From: an uncultured Bacteriovoracaceae bacterium
GTDB taxonomy: Bacteria > Bdellovibrionota > Bacteriovoracia > Bacteriovoracales > Bacteriovoracaceae
DNA length: 43,046 bases
Reading direction: 5' to 3'
Assembly: GCA_938034385.1 (NCBI GenBank)
Contig: CALHLC010000049.1
Location: 1 to 43,046 of the forward strand
Part shown: piece by piece, positions 19,001-29,673 of the stretch
Position numbering within the stretch: position 1 is the stretch's first letter
Layout: each line of letters opens with the position of its first letter
Program-made: the position numbers and the translations under genes
The notes under the pieces: model-generated
Seen by the model: the letters and a program-made list of their open reading frames with translations, nothing else
What the model was told of the DNA's origin: nothing
Databases searched by the model: none

Positions 19001-20187
19001 GAATTGAAAAAGAGAGATACCCAGCTGTTTATGGTGCAACTTTATTCTTCAAAGACGGTGATAAGATTGATGTCGGTGGAAAGATTCTTGAATGGGATCC
19101 ATTTGCGATGCCTATTATGTCTGAAGTAACTGGTTCAATTAAGTTAGTAGACTTTATTGTTGGAACAAATATGACTGAGCAAGTTGATATTGTTACAGGT
19201 CTATCTCACAAAGTTATTATTGAATCTAAAGATGCAGCTAAAGCTCCTATGATTACAGTTTGTGGAAGTGATGGAGAACCATTAACAATTCCAGGAACGA
19301 AGAGAACGGCGATCTATCGAGTTCCAGTTCATGCTAACGTTACAGTTAATGATGGTGATGTTGTTGAGGCCGGAGATGTTATTTCAAAGGTTCAAAGAGA
19401 GACAACAAAAACTAAAGATATTACTGGGGGGCTTCCAAGAGTTGCTGAATTATTTGAAGCAAGAAAACCTGGTAACTCATCTCAAATTTCTGATATTCAT
19501 GGAACAGTTGAATATGGTCCAGAAGTAAGAGGGTCAAGACGAATTATTGTTAAGCCTGAAGATCCAACACTTGAATCATTTACATACGCTATTCCTAAGG
19601 GAAGATTTGTTGTTGTAAATGAAGGAGATTATGTAAGACCAGGTGATCAATTAAGTGATGGTCCTGTTAATCCTCATGATATTTTACGAGTTTCTGGAGT
19701 GAAAGCTCTAGCTAGATATATTGTTGATGAAATTCAAGATGTATATAAGCTTCAAGGTGTTGATATCGATGATAAACACATTGAGGTAATTGTAAGTCAG
19801 ATGCTTAAAAAGGTTAGAATAACTGGATCTGGTGATTCATTATTTGTTCCTGGTGATAATATTACTAAAGCAACTTTTAAGTCTGAAAACGAAGCTTTAA
19901 AAGAAGAAGGTTTAGAATTAGCTACTTGTGAGCCATTATTACTTGGAATCACGAAAGCATCACTAACTACTGAATCATTTATCTCTGCTGCTTCTTTCCA
20001 GGAGACGACTAAGGTTCTTACTCAAGCAACGCTTGAGGGTAAGAAAGATCAGTTAAGAGGATTAAAAGAGAACGTAATTATGGGACGTTTAGTTCCTGCT
20101 GGTACTGGGGTGCCGCGTTATGTAGATTTTGAAGCTGAGGTTGAATACGATAAACCTCTTGAAGATGAGTTAAACTTTCAGCTCTAG
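16069..20187 (+). CDS. rpoC: DNA-directed RNA polymerase subunit beta'
   Basis: 1372 residues. The N-terminal zinc-ribbon cysteines are present ([20 protein letters not shown]), as is the second zinc site ([17 protein letters not shown]). The catalytic NADFDGDQ motif spans residues 461-468, with Asp463, Asp465 and Asp467 holding the active-site magnesium. The bridge helix/trigger loop region is [27 protein letters not shown], followed by [33 protein letters not shown] precedes the ATG. Some ORFs in other frames inside this gene are shadows. Confidence 0.99.
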   Translation: MKDLLNFFDKPKDPISVEAVSIKMASPDTIREWSYGEVKKPETINYRTFKPEKEGLFCAKIFGPIKDYECICGKYKRMKHRGVVCEKCGVEVTLSRVRRERCGHIDLAAPVAHIWFLRSLPSRIGALLDLTLKDLERVLYNEAYIVVESATKDQEGGLEIGTILSEQKCTELREAGIDFKVGMGGEVIKRMLGNIDIDLEYKEVRDALKVVTTALGTAKLIKRLKVLESIRRSDNNPEWFMMDVIPVLPPDLRPLVPLEAGRFATSDLNDLYRRVINRNNRLKRLMELNAPEIIIRNEKRMLQEAVDALFDNGRRGKVFTGANKRPLRSLSDMLKGKQGRFRQNLLGKRVDYSGRSVIVVGPTLRLHQCGLPKKMALELFKPFIYNKLIEKGHCTTIKVAKKMVDNEKQEVWDILDEVVKEHPVMLNRAPTLHRLGIQAFEPVLIEGKAIRLHPLVCTAFNADFDGDQMAVHVPLSVEAQIETRVLAMSTNNILSPKDGTPIIVPSQDIVLGMYYMSRIRPYSRGHGSSFASKEEAQFSYHTNNLHLQAPIKVRIDGEMKETTVGRTFVYDILPSCLNYDDINKILNKKALGKLLDKAYRSGTEKDTVLFADAIMRMGYEYATKAGISINVKDMEIPKEKPSIIQASQDEVDLITNEYNEGAITNGERYNKIVDVWAQTNERLSKVMIENLSTDEFTDEKGNVETAPSFNSIFMMADSGARGSQAQIRQLAGMRGLMAKPSGEIIETPITSNFREGLSVLQYFASSHGARKGLADTALKTANSGYLTRRLVDVAQDGIIRQVDCNSEDGIILTSRIESGEITQHISARVLGRIAMEDVLGKTGEVIFKRNHMFVEEDVSTIEDEDIDQIKVRSVITCDEKYGFCAMCFGRDLARGHLVSQGEAVGIIAAQSIGEPGTQLTMRTFHVGGTATAGAQVNKSEAKTSGIIKLENVKSVAREDGSDIIMNKTGEIVIKTENGIEKERYPAVYGATLFFKDGDKIDVGGKILEWDPFAMPIMSEVTGSIKLVDFIVGTNMTEQVDIVTGLSHKVIIESKDAAKAPMITVCGSDGEPLTIPGTKRTAIYRVPVHANVTVNDGDVVEAGDVISKVQRETTKTKDITGGLPRVAELFEARKPGNSSQISDIHGTVEYGPEVRGSRRIIVKPEDPTLESFTYAIPKGRFVVVNEGDYVRPGDQLSDGPVNPHDILRVSGVKALARYIVDEIQDVYKLQGVDIDDKHIEVIVSQMLKKVRITGSGDSLFVPGDNITKATFKSENEALKEEGLELATCEPLLLGITKASLTTESFISAASFQETTKVLTQATLEGKKDQLRGLKENVIMGRLVPAGTGVPRYVDFEAEVEYDKPLEDELNFQL

Positions 20188-20258
20188 TGGCCGGTATTTG
20201 TCATGGAGCATAAAGCGTGTTATTTAAATTCACTGTTTAGAAAAAAGGATATGTGGTA

Positions 20259-21114
<856 letters not shown>

Positions 21115-21140
21115 TTAAATTATTAGAAATTGTTTATATT

Positions 21141-21170
21141 AAAAGCACTCTTATAGGGTGCTTTTTTTTT
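21141..21170 (+). terminator. Rho-independent terminator after rpsG
   Basis: AAAAGCACTC pairs with GGGTGCTTTT (one G-T pair) around a TTATA loop, followed by a T run. It ends about 16 bases before the start of the next gene. Confidence 0.9.
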
Positions 21171-21185
21171 GTCTAAAGGGAATAT

Positions 21186-22004
21186 ATGAATAACAGGCCA
21201 AGACCAAACTTTAATAACTTTACTCCTCCTAAGTTGAACCTGAAATGGGGTGGATTAATAATTCCATTTTTTTTATTATTGTTAGTGATGAAAAGTTGGA
21301 CGGTAATAGATGCGGGTTATAGAGGCGTTGAAATTAGATTAGGAAAAGTTCAAGGAACTTTAGAAGAGGGTTTTCATTTTATTGCACCTTTTATTACAAG
21401 AGTTGAAAAAATTTCTGTTAGAGAGACAAAGATTCAAAGTACTGTTCAATGTTATAGCCAAGATGCTCAGGTTGTAGCATCTACTTTTTCAGTAAACCTA
21501 TATCCTACTAAAACTGAGATCACTGAATTATATCAAGAGGTAGGAAGAGACTTTATTAATAAGCTTGCTCCACAAATTATTGAAGCTTCAATTAAACAGG
21601 TTATTGGTCAGTATAAAGCGGTTGATTTGATTACCAATCGATTGAAGGCAACTCAAGAAATACGAATGAAAATTCTTGAGAGCTTAAAGCAAAAGCGTCT
21701 TAATGTAGTGAACTTTGAATTAGTAAATATTGACTTTGATGATGCATTTGAAAAGGCAGTTAAAGATAAGGTTATTGCAGTTGAGCTTTCAAAGAAGTCT
21801 TTAAACTTATTAGAAAAAGCAAAAAATGATAAGCAAATTAAGATTACTGAAGCAGAGGCAGAAGCTGAGTCTATGAGAATTAGAGCTAATGCATTACAGG
21901 CAAATAGAAACTTAATTGAGTATGAAACTATTATGAAGTGGAATGGAGTGCTTCCTCAGTATATGATGGGAGATTCTGTGCCTTTATTAAATATTAAAAA
22001 ATAA
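21186..22004 (+). CDS. SPFH/prohibitin-like membrane-anchored protein
   Basis: 272 residues. A single membrane segment lies near residues 24-40 after a Pro/Asn-rich start. The SPFH domain follows: [31 protein letters not shown], the strand VRETKIQST, and the [22 protein letters not shown] helix. Then comes an Ala/Glu/Lys coiled coil ([20 protein letters not shown]), typical of prohibitin, HflC/K and stomatin relatives. Such proteins form large membrane rings that organise proteases or lipids. AAAGGGAA precedes the ATG. fusA starts 2 bases after its stop, so the two genes are tightly coupled, which is an uncommon partner for an EF-G gene. Confidence 0.88.
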   Translation: MNNRPRPNFNNFTPPKLNLKWGGLIIPFFLLLLVMKSWTVIDAGYRGVEIRLGKVQGTLEEGFHFIAPFITRVEKISVRETKIQSTVQCYSQDAQVVASTFSVNLYPTKTEITELYQEVGRDFINKLAPQIIEASIKQVIGQYKAVDLITNRLKATQEIRMKILESLKQKRLNVVNFELVNIDFDDAFEKAVKDKVIAVELSKKSLNLLEKAKNDKQIKITEAEAEAESMRIRANALQANRNLIEYETIMKWNGVLPQYMMGDSVPLLNIKK

Positions 22005-22006
22005 TT

Positions 22007-24091
22007 ATGAGTGATTTAAACCTTTTTAGAAATATTGGAATCATGGCCCATATTGATGCCGGAAAAACGACAACAACTGAGCGGATCTTATATTATACAG
22101 GGATTAATCATAAAATAGGTGAAGTCCATGATGGTGCAGCCACTATGGATTGGATGATTCAAGAACAAGAGCGTGGGATTACTATAACCTCAGCTGCGAC
22201 GACATGTTTTTGGAATAAGCACCAAGTTAATATTATCGATACTCCAGGGCATGTTGATTTTACTATAGAAGTTGAGAGATCTTTGAGAGTTCTTGATGGA
22301 GCTGTAGGTGTTTTTTGCGCTGTAGGTGGAGTGGAGCCTCAATCTGAAACAGTTTGGCGTCAAGCAGATACTTATAAAGTTCCAAGGATAGCTTTTGTTA
22401 ATAAGATGGATAGAACAGGAGCTGATTTTTTTAATGTTATTAATGAACTAAAAGAGAAGCTTGGGAAGAATGCATTAGCAATTCAAATACCGCTTGGTTC
22501 AGAAGAGAACTTTCAAGGTGTTATTGATTTAATAGAGATGAAGAAAGTTCTTTGGACAGATCAATTGGGCGAGAAATATGAAGTTCAAAAACTTGATGAA
22601 GCTGAGCTTGAAGAGGCCAAGAAATATAGAGAAGAACTACTTGAAGGACTTGCTGATCTAAATGATGAGCTTATGGAGAGTTTTCTGGAAGGGAAGGAAA
22701 TAAGTAAAGAGAGTATTAAGAAAGTTATAAGAGAAAATGTTATTGAAAATAACTTAGTACCTGTTTTGTGTGGTAGTGCTTTTAAAAATAAAGGTGTCCA
22801 GACATTGCTAGATGCTGTTGTTGATTATCTTCCAGCTCCAAGTGATTTAAGTGATGTTCAGGGATATTCTATAAAAGATAGAGATAAAGCAATTAGTAGA
22901 AAAAACAGTACCCTTGAAGCTTTTAGTGGGATGGCTTTTAAGGTTGTTTCTGATCCATTTGTTGGGAGACTAACATTTTTTAGAATTTATTCTGGATCTT
23001 TAAAAGTTGGAGAGTCTGTTTTTAATCCACTGAAGAATAAAAAAGAGAGAGTTCAGAAGATATTAAAATTACATGCGAATAAGAGAACTGAGATAAAAGA
23101 AGCTGGGGCAGGAGATATTGTTGCTATTGCTGGCTTAAAAGATACGATTACTGGTGAAACACTTTGTGATCAAAAAAATGGGATTATCTATGATTTAATG
23201 GATTTTCCGGAAACTGTTATTGCTATTGCAATAGAAGCAAAGACTTCATCTGATCAAGATAAATTAATCGAAATTTTAAAAGGCCTGAAAATAGAGGACC
23301 CTTCATTTAATTATCAAGAGAAGAAAGACACGGGACAATTGCTTATTTATGGAATGGGTGAGTTGCATCTTGATATTATTATCGACAGGCTTGATAGAGA
23401 GTTTGGAGTAAAGGTTAATATTGGTAAACCTCAAGTTTTTTATAGAGAGACAATTGAACTTCAAGCTACGCAGAGAGCTGAGTTTAGAAAAGAAGTTGGC
23501 GATAAAATTCAATTTGGAGCGTGTGAAATTTCAGTTTCTCCTATTGAAGGTGATAAAGAGGTTGAATACTTAGAGACCTATAAAGATCGAGCTATTCCTA
23601 AAGAAATATTTGAAGCAATTCAAACAGGTGTTCGGGATGCGATTCCAGGAGGAGCTTTAGCTGGTTATCCATTTCATTCATTAAAAGTAGAGCTTAAAAA
23701 TGTTGAATATGATGAAGAATCCTCTCACGAAGTTGCTTATAAAATTGCGGCAGCTAATTCTTTTAGAAATGCTTGTGTGAAATCAAAAATGCTATTAATG
23801 GAGCCTATGATGAATTTGGAGATTAATACTCCCAATGAATTCTCTGGTGATGTTATTTCAGATATAAATAGTAAAAGAGGAAGAGTCGTTTCTATCGAAG
23901 TCTCTAAGGATGGGAGAGAAGTTATAAAGACAACAACTCCACTTTCAGGACTATTTGGATACAGCACAGACCTTAGGTCTAAAACTCAGGGGAGAGCGAC
24001 TTTTACTATGTTACTTAGTCATTATGAAAAAATGAGTATTTCAAAGACAAAAGAGATTCTAGAAAAAAGAGGGATATTTTATTCAGAATAA
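22007..24091 (+). CDS. fusA: Elongation factor G family GTPase, EF-G2/spdEFG2-like
   Basis: 694 residues with a complete G domain: AHIDAGKT (14-21), DTPGH (78-82), NKMD (132-135), and an intact switch I ([12 protein letters not shown]). Domains II, III ([14 protein letters not shown]) and V are present. Domain IV (about 480-600) lacks the SGGRGQYG-type loop of translocating EF-G and reads [20 protein letters not shown] instead. The end ([18 protein letters not shown], then LLSHYEKM) resembles mitochondrial EFG2 and bacterial spdEFG2, which act in ribosome recycling with RRF. The str-cluster position suggests the general EF-G, so the precise role is open. Two terminators follow. Confidence 0.85.
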   Translation: MSDLNLFRNIGIMAHIDAGKTTTTERILYYTGINHKIGEVHDGAATMDWMIQEQERGITITSAATTCFWNKHQVNIIDTPGHVDFTIEVERSLRVLDGAVGVFCAVGGVEPQSETVWRQADTYKVPRIAFVNKMDRTGADFFNVINELKEKLGKNALAIQIPLGSEENFQGVIDLIEMKKVLWTDQLGEKYEVQKLDEAELEEAKKYREELLEGLADLNDELMESFLEGKEISKESIKKVIRENVIENNLVPVLCGSAFKNKGVQTLLDAVVDYLPAPSDLSDVQGYSIKDRDKAISRKNSTLEAFSGMAFKVVSDPFVGRLTFFRIYSGSLKVGESVFNPLKNKKERVQKILKLHANKRTEIKEAGAGDIVAIAGLKDTITGETLCDQKNGIIYDLMDFPETVIAIAIEAKTSSDQDKLIEILKGLKIEDPSFNYQEKKDTGQLLIYGMGELHLDIIIDRLDREFGVKVNIGKPQVFYRETIELQATQRAEFRKEVGDKIQFGACEISVSPIEGDKEVEYLETYKDRAIPKEIFEAIQTGVRDAIPGGALAGYPFHSLKVELKNVEYDEESSHEVAYKIAAANSFRNACVKSKMLLMEPMMNLEINTPNEFSGDVISDINSKRGRVVSIEVSKDGREVIKTTTPLSGLFGYSTDLRSKTQGRATFTMLLSHYEKMSISKTKEILEKRGIFYSE

Positions 24092-24093
24092 AA

Positions 24094-24127
24094 AAAAGGC
24101 CAGCAATAAATGCTGACCTGTTTTTCA
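24094..24127 (+). terminator. Terminator after fusA
   Basis: GGCCAGCA and TGCTGACC arms (one mismatch) around an ATAAA loop, with T-rich sequence downstream. It lies within 35 bases of the fusA stop. Confidence 0.75.
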
Positions 24128-24163
24128 ACTACCTTTGTCCTAAAATCCTTGGCCAATAGTTGG

Positions 24164-24188
24164 ATCAATCTTTAAAAGATTGATTTTT
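24164..24188 (+). terminator. Second terminator-like hairpin
   Basis: ATCAATCTT pairs perfectly with AAGATTGAT around a short TAA loop, followed by T5. It could back up the fusA terminator; on the minus strand it lies just beyond the transposase remnant. Confidence 0.65.
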
Positions 24189-24566
24189 CTACTGCTGAAA
24201 AAACCTATTTAGAAATTTTTTCATAGCTCTTCCATAAATGAACTCTCAAAGATTATTCATTCTAGAACTCATACATTTAGATTTAGCCCAAATGTATAAC
24301 AGTAAGGCTAGATCTTTAAAAAAGTAAACTTTTCTAAAGACGGCTCTTTTGAAGTTCTTTTTCAAGATATTCAAAATTTCTTGAGCACTAGTTATTGCTA
24401 TTCAGCAATAACTATAAGCCATCCACGTGAAGTAAAACAGAATCTCTGGATTACCTCGTCTTGTAGTGGCTTTAAACTCAAGATTCTTATTTTAACCTTT
24501 TCTTACCTTAGGTTAGTGACATACGAACCATTAAAAATAAGAGTCTTCGATTAAAGCCCACTCTAA
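24189..24566 (-). pseudogene. Decayed C-terminal end of a DDE transposase (IS4/ISH3-like)
   Basis: On the minus strand, 24476 down to 24189 is 96 codons with only two internal stops, in a region where about eight would be expected. It reads LEFKATTRRGNPEILFYF, TWMAYSYC, then a TGA where transposases of this kind have a conserved Trp. The Arg/Lys-x-x-Thr-Thr-x-x-x-Asn-Pro followed by a hydrophobic stretch ending in Asn/Trp resembles the C-terminus of IS4/ISH3-type DDE transposases. Further upstream (24566-24530) EWALIEDSYF resembles the RWxIExSYR element, separated by stops and a frame change. No intact transposase or terminal repeats are visible. Low-certainty call. Confidence 0.4.
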
Positions 24567-24911
24567 GTAATTGATAAGTTTTTATGTTTATCAATTCGTT
24601 AAAAAATAATAGCACTTGTAGGAGTAATTTTATCAAGAAATATTTAACTAGTTATTTTAATAGTTTCTATAGAATTATATGAAGATAATTATTGTGAATA
24701 ATTAGTAATTAGTAAAAAAAGTGGTCACTTTCAGGCTTGCCTTATTACTCTGAGGGATGAGTAAGTATTAGCAATGATTTTTCTGAGCAAATATTTCTAA
24801 GAGTCTTGAAAATTTTAACTATAAATCGAATTAAAAAGTTGAGAGAGAAGTGACTCAATTTATTGTCATAAAATACAAAAAATCATTTTTTAAATCCCAA
24901 AAAAAAAAGTG

Positions 24912-24938
24912 TTAAGTTTCTGGAATTATTACCGAATA
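24912..24938 (+). promoter_or_regulatory. Sigma-28 (FliA)-like promoter of giant lipoprotein gene 1
   Basis: TTAA (24912-24915), 15 bases, then ACCGAATA (24931-24938). The flagellar sigma factor consensus is TAAA-N15-GCCGATAA. The spacing is exact and the -10 core CCGA is kept. The intervening GGAATTAT is shared with the element at 37295. The start point is predicted near 24945, about 60 bases before the ATG. Confidence 0.65.
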
Positions 24939-25006
24939 AATAACTGGAAAGAAATACAAGTTCTTAATGCTAAATTATTAGAGAACGAAAAAAGGTTGTA
25001 CGTATT

Positions 25007-28000
25007 ATGAAATTAGTTTTATTGCTTATGTTTATTCTTATGTCCTGTGTTGGAACCTTAGAAGATAATGGGAAGAAAGATGATTCTACAGTTAGTTCAC
25101 CTAATCAAGACTTTATATTTAATGGTGCAGAACAAGGGATTGCAGTTTCAAACACTCGATTAGCTGTAAGGTTTTTTCCTGCATTAGGCGGGTCTGGAAA
25201 TTTTAGATATCAACTTCTTGATGAAGGTGGAAATGTTCTTACTGGAGAAGATGGTAATAACTTAGTTAAAGATTCTAATGGGATGTTTCATCTCTCGCAT
25301 GCTGGTTTTGTGTCTGGGACATCAAATAGAGTTTTAGTAAGAGCTATCGATATAGATAGAGAAATCCCTGATGTTAATAATAATTACGTAACAGTTGCTT
25401 TGCCTGCTGGAGATTACCCAGAGTTTAATGGTGTTAAAAGATGTGAAGCTTTTCCTGGAGCCAATGGTGCAACACAATTAAATGTTTTTTGGGATCAAGG
25501 TAGAATTATTCCTGATGCATTTTTTGGGTTTAAACATAATAGTGTTGGTTCATATAAAGTGTATTATTGTGAAAAGTCATTAGGTACGAATTGTCTGTTT
25601 GAAAATACACCTAATAGGGGAGAGATAAATGTAACTAATCCTTTTGATACTCAATTAACAGTTGCAGGGTTGTTGCCAAATTCTAAGTATTATTTTAGAA
25701 CGACTGCATTATCAGTAGGAGACCTTGGTGCAGGGATTCCTGTTTATGAAGAAGAAAATATTGAGTTCGCGGAATGCCAGACAGAAGTTTCTTCTGGTCC
25801 AATTGTTTTCACAGGAATTACAGATGTAATTATTGCTGAGGGTGAAGATGGAATCAATGAAGCTTCAGTTGAGTGGGCCCAAGCTAGCGGTGGATATACT
25901 GGTTATATAGTATATTATCACCCAACAATTGATGCTAATGCTGTTTTTAATTATTTAGATCCTAATGTTCAAAGTGTTACTATTTTAGATCCACTACAAC
26001 AAAGTACTGATCTTGTAGGACTTGACTCATTTACTCATCATGCTTTTCTAGTTAAGGCCTGTCCTGACTTAATTGCAGATCCAAATTGTAACGCTGGAAA
26101 CGATGCTAATGAAAAATTTATTATTAGAGAGATGAAGCCACCTGTTGCAACGTTTGCAGGGATAGCTTTTAGCACTAACGACGTTAATAATCCATCAAAT
26201 GTGTTCCTGAACTTTGTTCCAGCGGACACCAGCTTTGGAGGGATCTTTGATGAGTATAGAGTAATTATTAGTGATGGTACGAATGATTATGATATTACAA
26301 ATTCTGATGCTACAAATAAATTAGGAGTTTTATATCCTTCTGCACCGTCAGACTATTTAGATTTATATCTTGACGGATTTGTAGAAACAAATATTTCGAA
26401 TACTTCCGCTAAACTTAATGGTTTGAAGCCAGGCGTGATTTATCAAGCAGATGTGCAAGCTTGGGTTAGTAGAACTTCTCCTTTACCTATTCAAGGAGGA
26501 AATATCACTATTGCTTATGGAACTACTTCAACTGTACCTGTTCCTGTTAGTAACGATGATACTACAGCACCTCTAGCTTCTGTTATGACCGTAAGTCCAA
26601 TAACAGGAACTTTGAAAGAAACAGAAATTTTAAGATTTGTTTTAACTTATAATGAAAATTTAGTAATTACTGGTACTCCAAGAATTGGTGTTGATATTGG
26701 TGGAGTAACAAAATATGCATCGATGGTTTCTAATACTGCAATGACTATGACTTTTGAATATGAAATTCAAGCTGGAGATAATGATTTAGATGGTATTGAA
26801 TATGATACAAGTACAGTTTCTCTTAATGGTGGGACAATCGCAGATTTATCAGGGAATAATGCAAATCTAAACTTTATCGGAGTTGAACCTCCAGTTGATT
26901 CAATTTTTGTTGATACTATTCCACCTAATCCACCAACAGGTATTGCTATTACTAATGATTGGATTAGTGCTGTTACAGTTGATCAAATGGCTTCCTGGAC
27001 AAACCCCTTAACAGACTTTGCTTTTGCTGAAGTTGGGATTGGATCAAATGGGAGTGGAACTGCAAATACAGTAGCTTTTACAAATGCAATTGCACCTTCA
27101 AATCATACTTTTTTTGCTTTGAATACTGGGCCACTAATCGAGTGTAATGTTGAATATCAAGTAATGGTACGAAGTGTAGATGCTGCAGGATTATTTTCAA
27201 CAGTAGCTGCAAGTGCTCAGACTTTTAAGTTTGACGAAACAGCACCAACCCAAACTACTGTAAATCTTGTAGGAACAACAAATGATATTTTTGTTGCAAA
27301 TGAAGTTAGTTGGGGATCTACAAGTGATAATTGTGGTCCGATTGATCATTATGAAATTGCTATTGGATATGATGATGATGGTGGAGATGGGTTTGGAAGT
27401 GATGATTTAAATAATGTTTTAGACTGGAGTGAAGTCCCTGGTGGCTCTGGAACTGTAAACTATAAAGCTCAAAGTGGTGTTGATGGAATGACTTTCACAC
27501 TAAATGCTAGTGAAGACTTTTATGTTTCTATCAGAGCGGTTGATGAAGCTGGAAATCCTGCTGCTCCAGCGAGTTCGGGATCTTTTCAAGTAGATATTGC
27601 AGGACCAAGCACTCCTTCAAGTCTTGCCATTACGTCTAATTGGATTAGTGGGGCATTACCTTTAATTAGTCCTACTGTTTCATGGACAAATCCAGGTGAC
27701 CCAGATTTTAATCACATCAAAATTGCACTTGGTTCAAGTATTGGTTTAGAAGATATAGAGAGTTTATTAAACATTGGAACTTTTACAAGTTATGCTTGGC
27801 CTAGTCTTAATGCAGGGATTGTAGATTGTAATAAAAATTATCCTAAAGTAATAGCTTACGATACCATCGGAAATCCATCTATTGCTGCAACTGATCCGAA
27901 TGTATGGGTTGCTTGGGATAATGTTGCTCCTACTTTTGCTGGAGGAGATGTTATAGACATTTCTGCTGGTGGTGAGGCTTTACCTGGAACGGCACCAATT

Positions 28001-29656
28001 GCAAATTGGAGTTCAACAACGAGAACAGATAATTGTAATACTATTTCTCATTATGAGATATCGGTTGGATTTGATGATGATGCTGATGGATTTGATGCTG
28101 GAGATGTTGATAACTTATTATCTTTTACTGAAGTCCCAGGTGGGAATACGATAACTCAATATCAGATTGTTGATGGTGTAGATGGATTTTCTCTAGGATT
28201 TGTAGGGAGTATTGATTACTACGTTTCACTACGTATTGTAGATGAAGCAGGAAATATTTCTACAGAGATTACATCATCCACACCATTTATGTTCATTGAT
28301 CCACCTGATCAAATTGCGACTGTTGAGCCAGCAGAGATTGGCGTGACACAAATTGAGCTTGGTTGGGTTGAACCAAATGATAATGGAACAGCTATCACTG
28401 ATTATATTATTGAATATAAAGAAACATCTAGTGGTACATGGTTAACTTATGCTGATGGTATTTCAAATGATCCACGTGTTACTGTAACAGGCTTAACAGC
28501 TCTAACTGAATATGACTTTAGAGTAACGGCTTTTAACGGATCTTATTCACCTGCTTCAGCTCCTGTAACGGAAAAAACATTTCCAAATCACCCATTTTTT
28601 AATGGTAGTGAAAATGCTGCTCTAAATCTTGGAGGATCAACAGATAGTAAAATTGTTGCACTTGAAAATGGTGTTGTTATAAATTTAAATGGAGTGAATG
28701 AAACAACTTTAAATAAAGGTGAAGTTCATCAACTCGCAACAGTTCAAAATGATGTTTTAACTTCTACTAAGAAATTCTTTGTAGCAGGAAGAAGAGGAGC
28801 TGGAGGAGCAACAAGTAAAGGAAATATTGTTTGGAATGTTGCTGCTTGGGCAGGAAGAGAATTTTTATTCAATGGATCTAGAGATCCAGCACATATTTAT
28901 ACAGTCTTTTCTTTTGAGGATACAAATTTAATTGAAGTATATAGAGATGGAACATTAGAAACTTCTATTACTATTAATGAAGATGATTTCCATACTTTTA
29001 CACTACCAAATGATGGTTCTTATCATGTTATAAGTACTGGTGTCATTACAGGATATGTATACTCTGAAGATGCTGCAGCCAATAGAGTAATTGATCCTTA
29101 TCCAGTAATGCCTTTATCTAAAGATATTATTGGATATCAATCAGGTAGTGGGCAATATAATGTTGTTGTAGATAATACTTCTTATGAAGAGTATCAATCA
29201 AACTCAGCTAGTCCTGCTACGGGAACATTTTCAAACTCTACATATACTTCATTAAGTGGTGGTGGGTCTTTTTATACTGGAGAAGTTTCGAGAGTAATCG
29301 GACAAAATGAAATGACTGCAAGAAGTACCGCTGATGGTAATGGTAACTGTTCTGCCTCACATATTCCTATGATTAAAATGAGAAAGAACTATGCGATAAA
29401 CATTGCTGCTGAATATATTGCATTTGGGTCTGATAAGCCAGCTGTCATTACTTATAGAGAGCCTGGTGGATCAAATCAAACACTGACACTGACAAAAACT
29501 GGTGGTCATGCCCTTGCTCCTTATAAAGGTAGGCTAGTAAATCTAGCTGAAGGAACCACTTTCGAGTCAAATGAAAGAATAGGTGCTTGGTATGAACCAT
29601 CAAATGATAATGGTGGATCCAATGATGATGAAACACTTATGTATGGATTTGATTAG
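25007..29656 (+). CDS. Giant multidomain lipoprotein, Fn3/Ig-like repeats, variable C-terminal module (paralogue of 37403 gene)
   Basis: 1549 residues. The lipobox is Leu-Met-Ser-Cys (Cys14), then an acidic linker. Residues ~135-500 hold Fn3-like units (for example LTVAGLLPNSKYYFRT). Residues ~515-635 form an Ig-like domain with DIGGVTKY and AGDNDLDGIEYD. Residues ~634-1093 repeat an A-B-A-B module pair in which B carries acidic, dockerin-like loops (DDDADGFDAGDVDN). A classical Fn3 domain spans ~1100-1190 (TDYIIEYKETSSGTW, TGLTALTEYDFRVTA). Residues ~1195-1549 are a beta-rich module I do not recognise. Residues 1-1093 are colinear with the gene at 37403. It is probably anchored in the outer membrane and could act as an adhesin. 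The next gene follows after 17 bases. Confidence 0.85.
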   Translation: MKLVLLLMFILMSCVGTLEDNGKKDDSTVSSPNQDFIFNGAEQGIAVSNTRLAVRFFPALGGSGNFRYQLLDEGGNVLTGEDGNNLVKDSNGMFHLSHAGFVSGTSNRVLVRAIDIDREIPDVNNNYVTVALPAGDYPEFNGVKRCEAFPGANGATQLNVFWDQGRIIPDAFFGFKHNSVGSYKVYYCEKSLGTNCLFENTPNRGEINVTNPFDTQLTVAGLLPNSKYYFRTTALSVGDLGAGIPVYEEENIEFAECQTEVSSGPIVFTGITDVIIAEGEDGINEASVEWAQASGGYTGYIVYYHPTIDANAVFNYLDPNVQSVTILDPLQQSTDLVGLDSFTHHAFLVKACPDLIADPNCNAGNDANEKFIIREMKPPVATFAGIAFSTNDVNNPSNVFLNFVPADTSFGGIFDEYRVIISDGTNDYDITNSDATNKLGVLYPSAPSDYLDLYLDGFVETNISNTSAKLNGLKPGVIYQADVQAWVSRTSPLPIQGGNITIAYGTTSTVPVPVSNDDTTAPLASVMTVSPITGTLKETEILRFVLTYNENLVITGTPRIGVDIGGVTKYASMVSNTAMTMTFEYEIQAGDNDLDGIEYDTSTVSLNGGTIADLSGNNANLNFIGVEPPVDSIFVDTIPPNPPTGIAITNDWISAVTVDQMASWTNPLTDFAFAEVGIGSNGSGTANTVAFTNAIAPSNHTFFALNTGPLIECNVEYQVMVRSVDAAGLFSTVAASAQTFKFDETAPTQTTVNLVGTTNDIFVANEVSWGSTSDNCGPIDHYEIAIGYDDDGGDGFGSDDLNNVLDWSEVPGGSGTVNYKAQSGVDGMTFTLNASEDFYVSIRAVDEAGNPAAPASSGSFQVDIAGPSTPSSLAITSNWISGALPLISPTVSWTNPGDPDFNHIKIALGSSIGLEDIESLLNIGTFTSYAWPSLNAGIVDCNKNYPKVIAYDTIGNPSIAATDPNVWVAWDNVAPTFAGGDVIDISAGGEALPGTAPIANWSSTTRTDNCNTISHYEISVGFDDDADGFDAGDVDNLLSFTEVPGGNTITQYQIVDGVDGFSLGFVGSIDYYVSLRIVDEAGNISTEITSSTPFMFIDPPDQIATVEPAEIGVTQIELGWVEPNDNGTAITDYIIEYKETSSGTWLTYADGISNDPRVTVTGLTALTEYDFRVTAFNGSYSPASAPVTEKTFPNHPFFNGSENAALNLGGSTDSKIVALENGVVINLNGVNETTLNKGEVHQLATVQNDVLTSTKKFFVAGRRGAGGATSKGNIVWNVAAWAGREFLFNGSRDPAHIYTVFSFEDTNLIEVYRDGTLETSITINEDDFHTFTLPNDGSYHVISTGVITGYVYSEDAAANRVIDPYPVMPLSKDIIGYQSGSGQYNVVVDNTSYEEYQSNSASPATGTFSNSTYTSLSGGGSFYTGEVSRVIGQNEMTARSTADGNGNCSASHIPMIKMRKNYAINIAAEYIAFGSDKPAVITYREPGGSNQTLTLTKTGGHALAPYKGRLVNLAEGTTFESNERIGAWYEPSNDNGGSNDDETLMYGFD

Positions 29657-29673
29657 AAGATAGAGGAAAATTT

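Larger units (their letters stand above)
24092..25006. other. 915-bp gap between fusA and the giant lipoprotein operon
   Basis: AT-rich sequence with no intact gene. It holds two terminators (24094-24127, 24164-24188), the minus-strand transposase remnant (24189-24566) and the sigma-28-like promoter at 24912-24938. The stretch 24567-24911 shows nothing I can assign. Confidence 0.6.
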
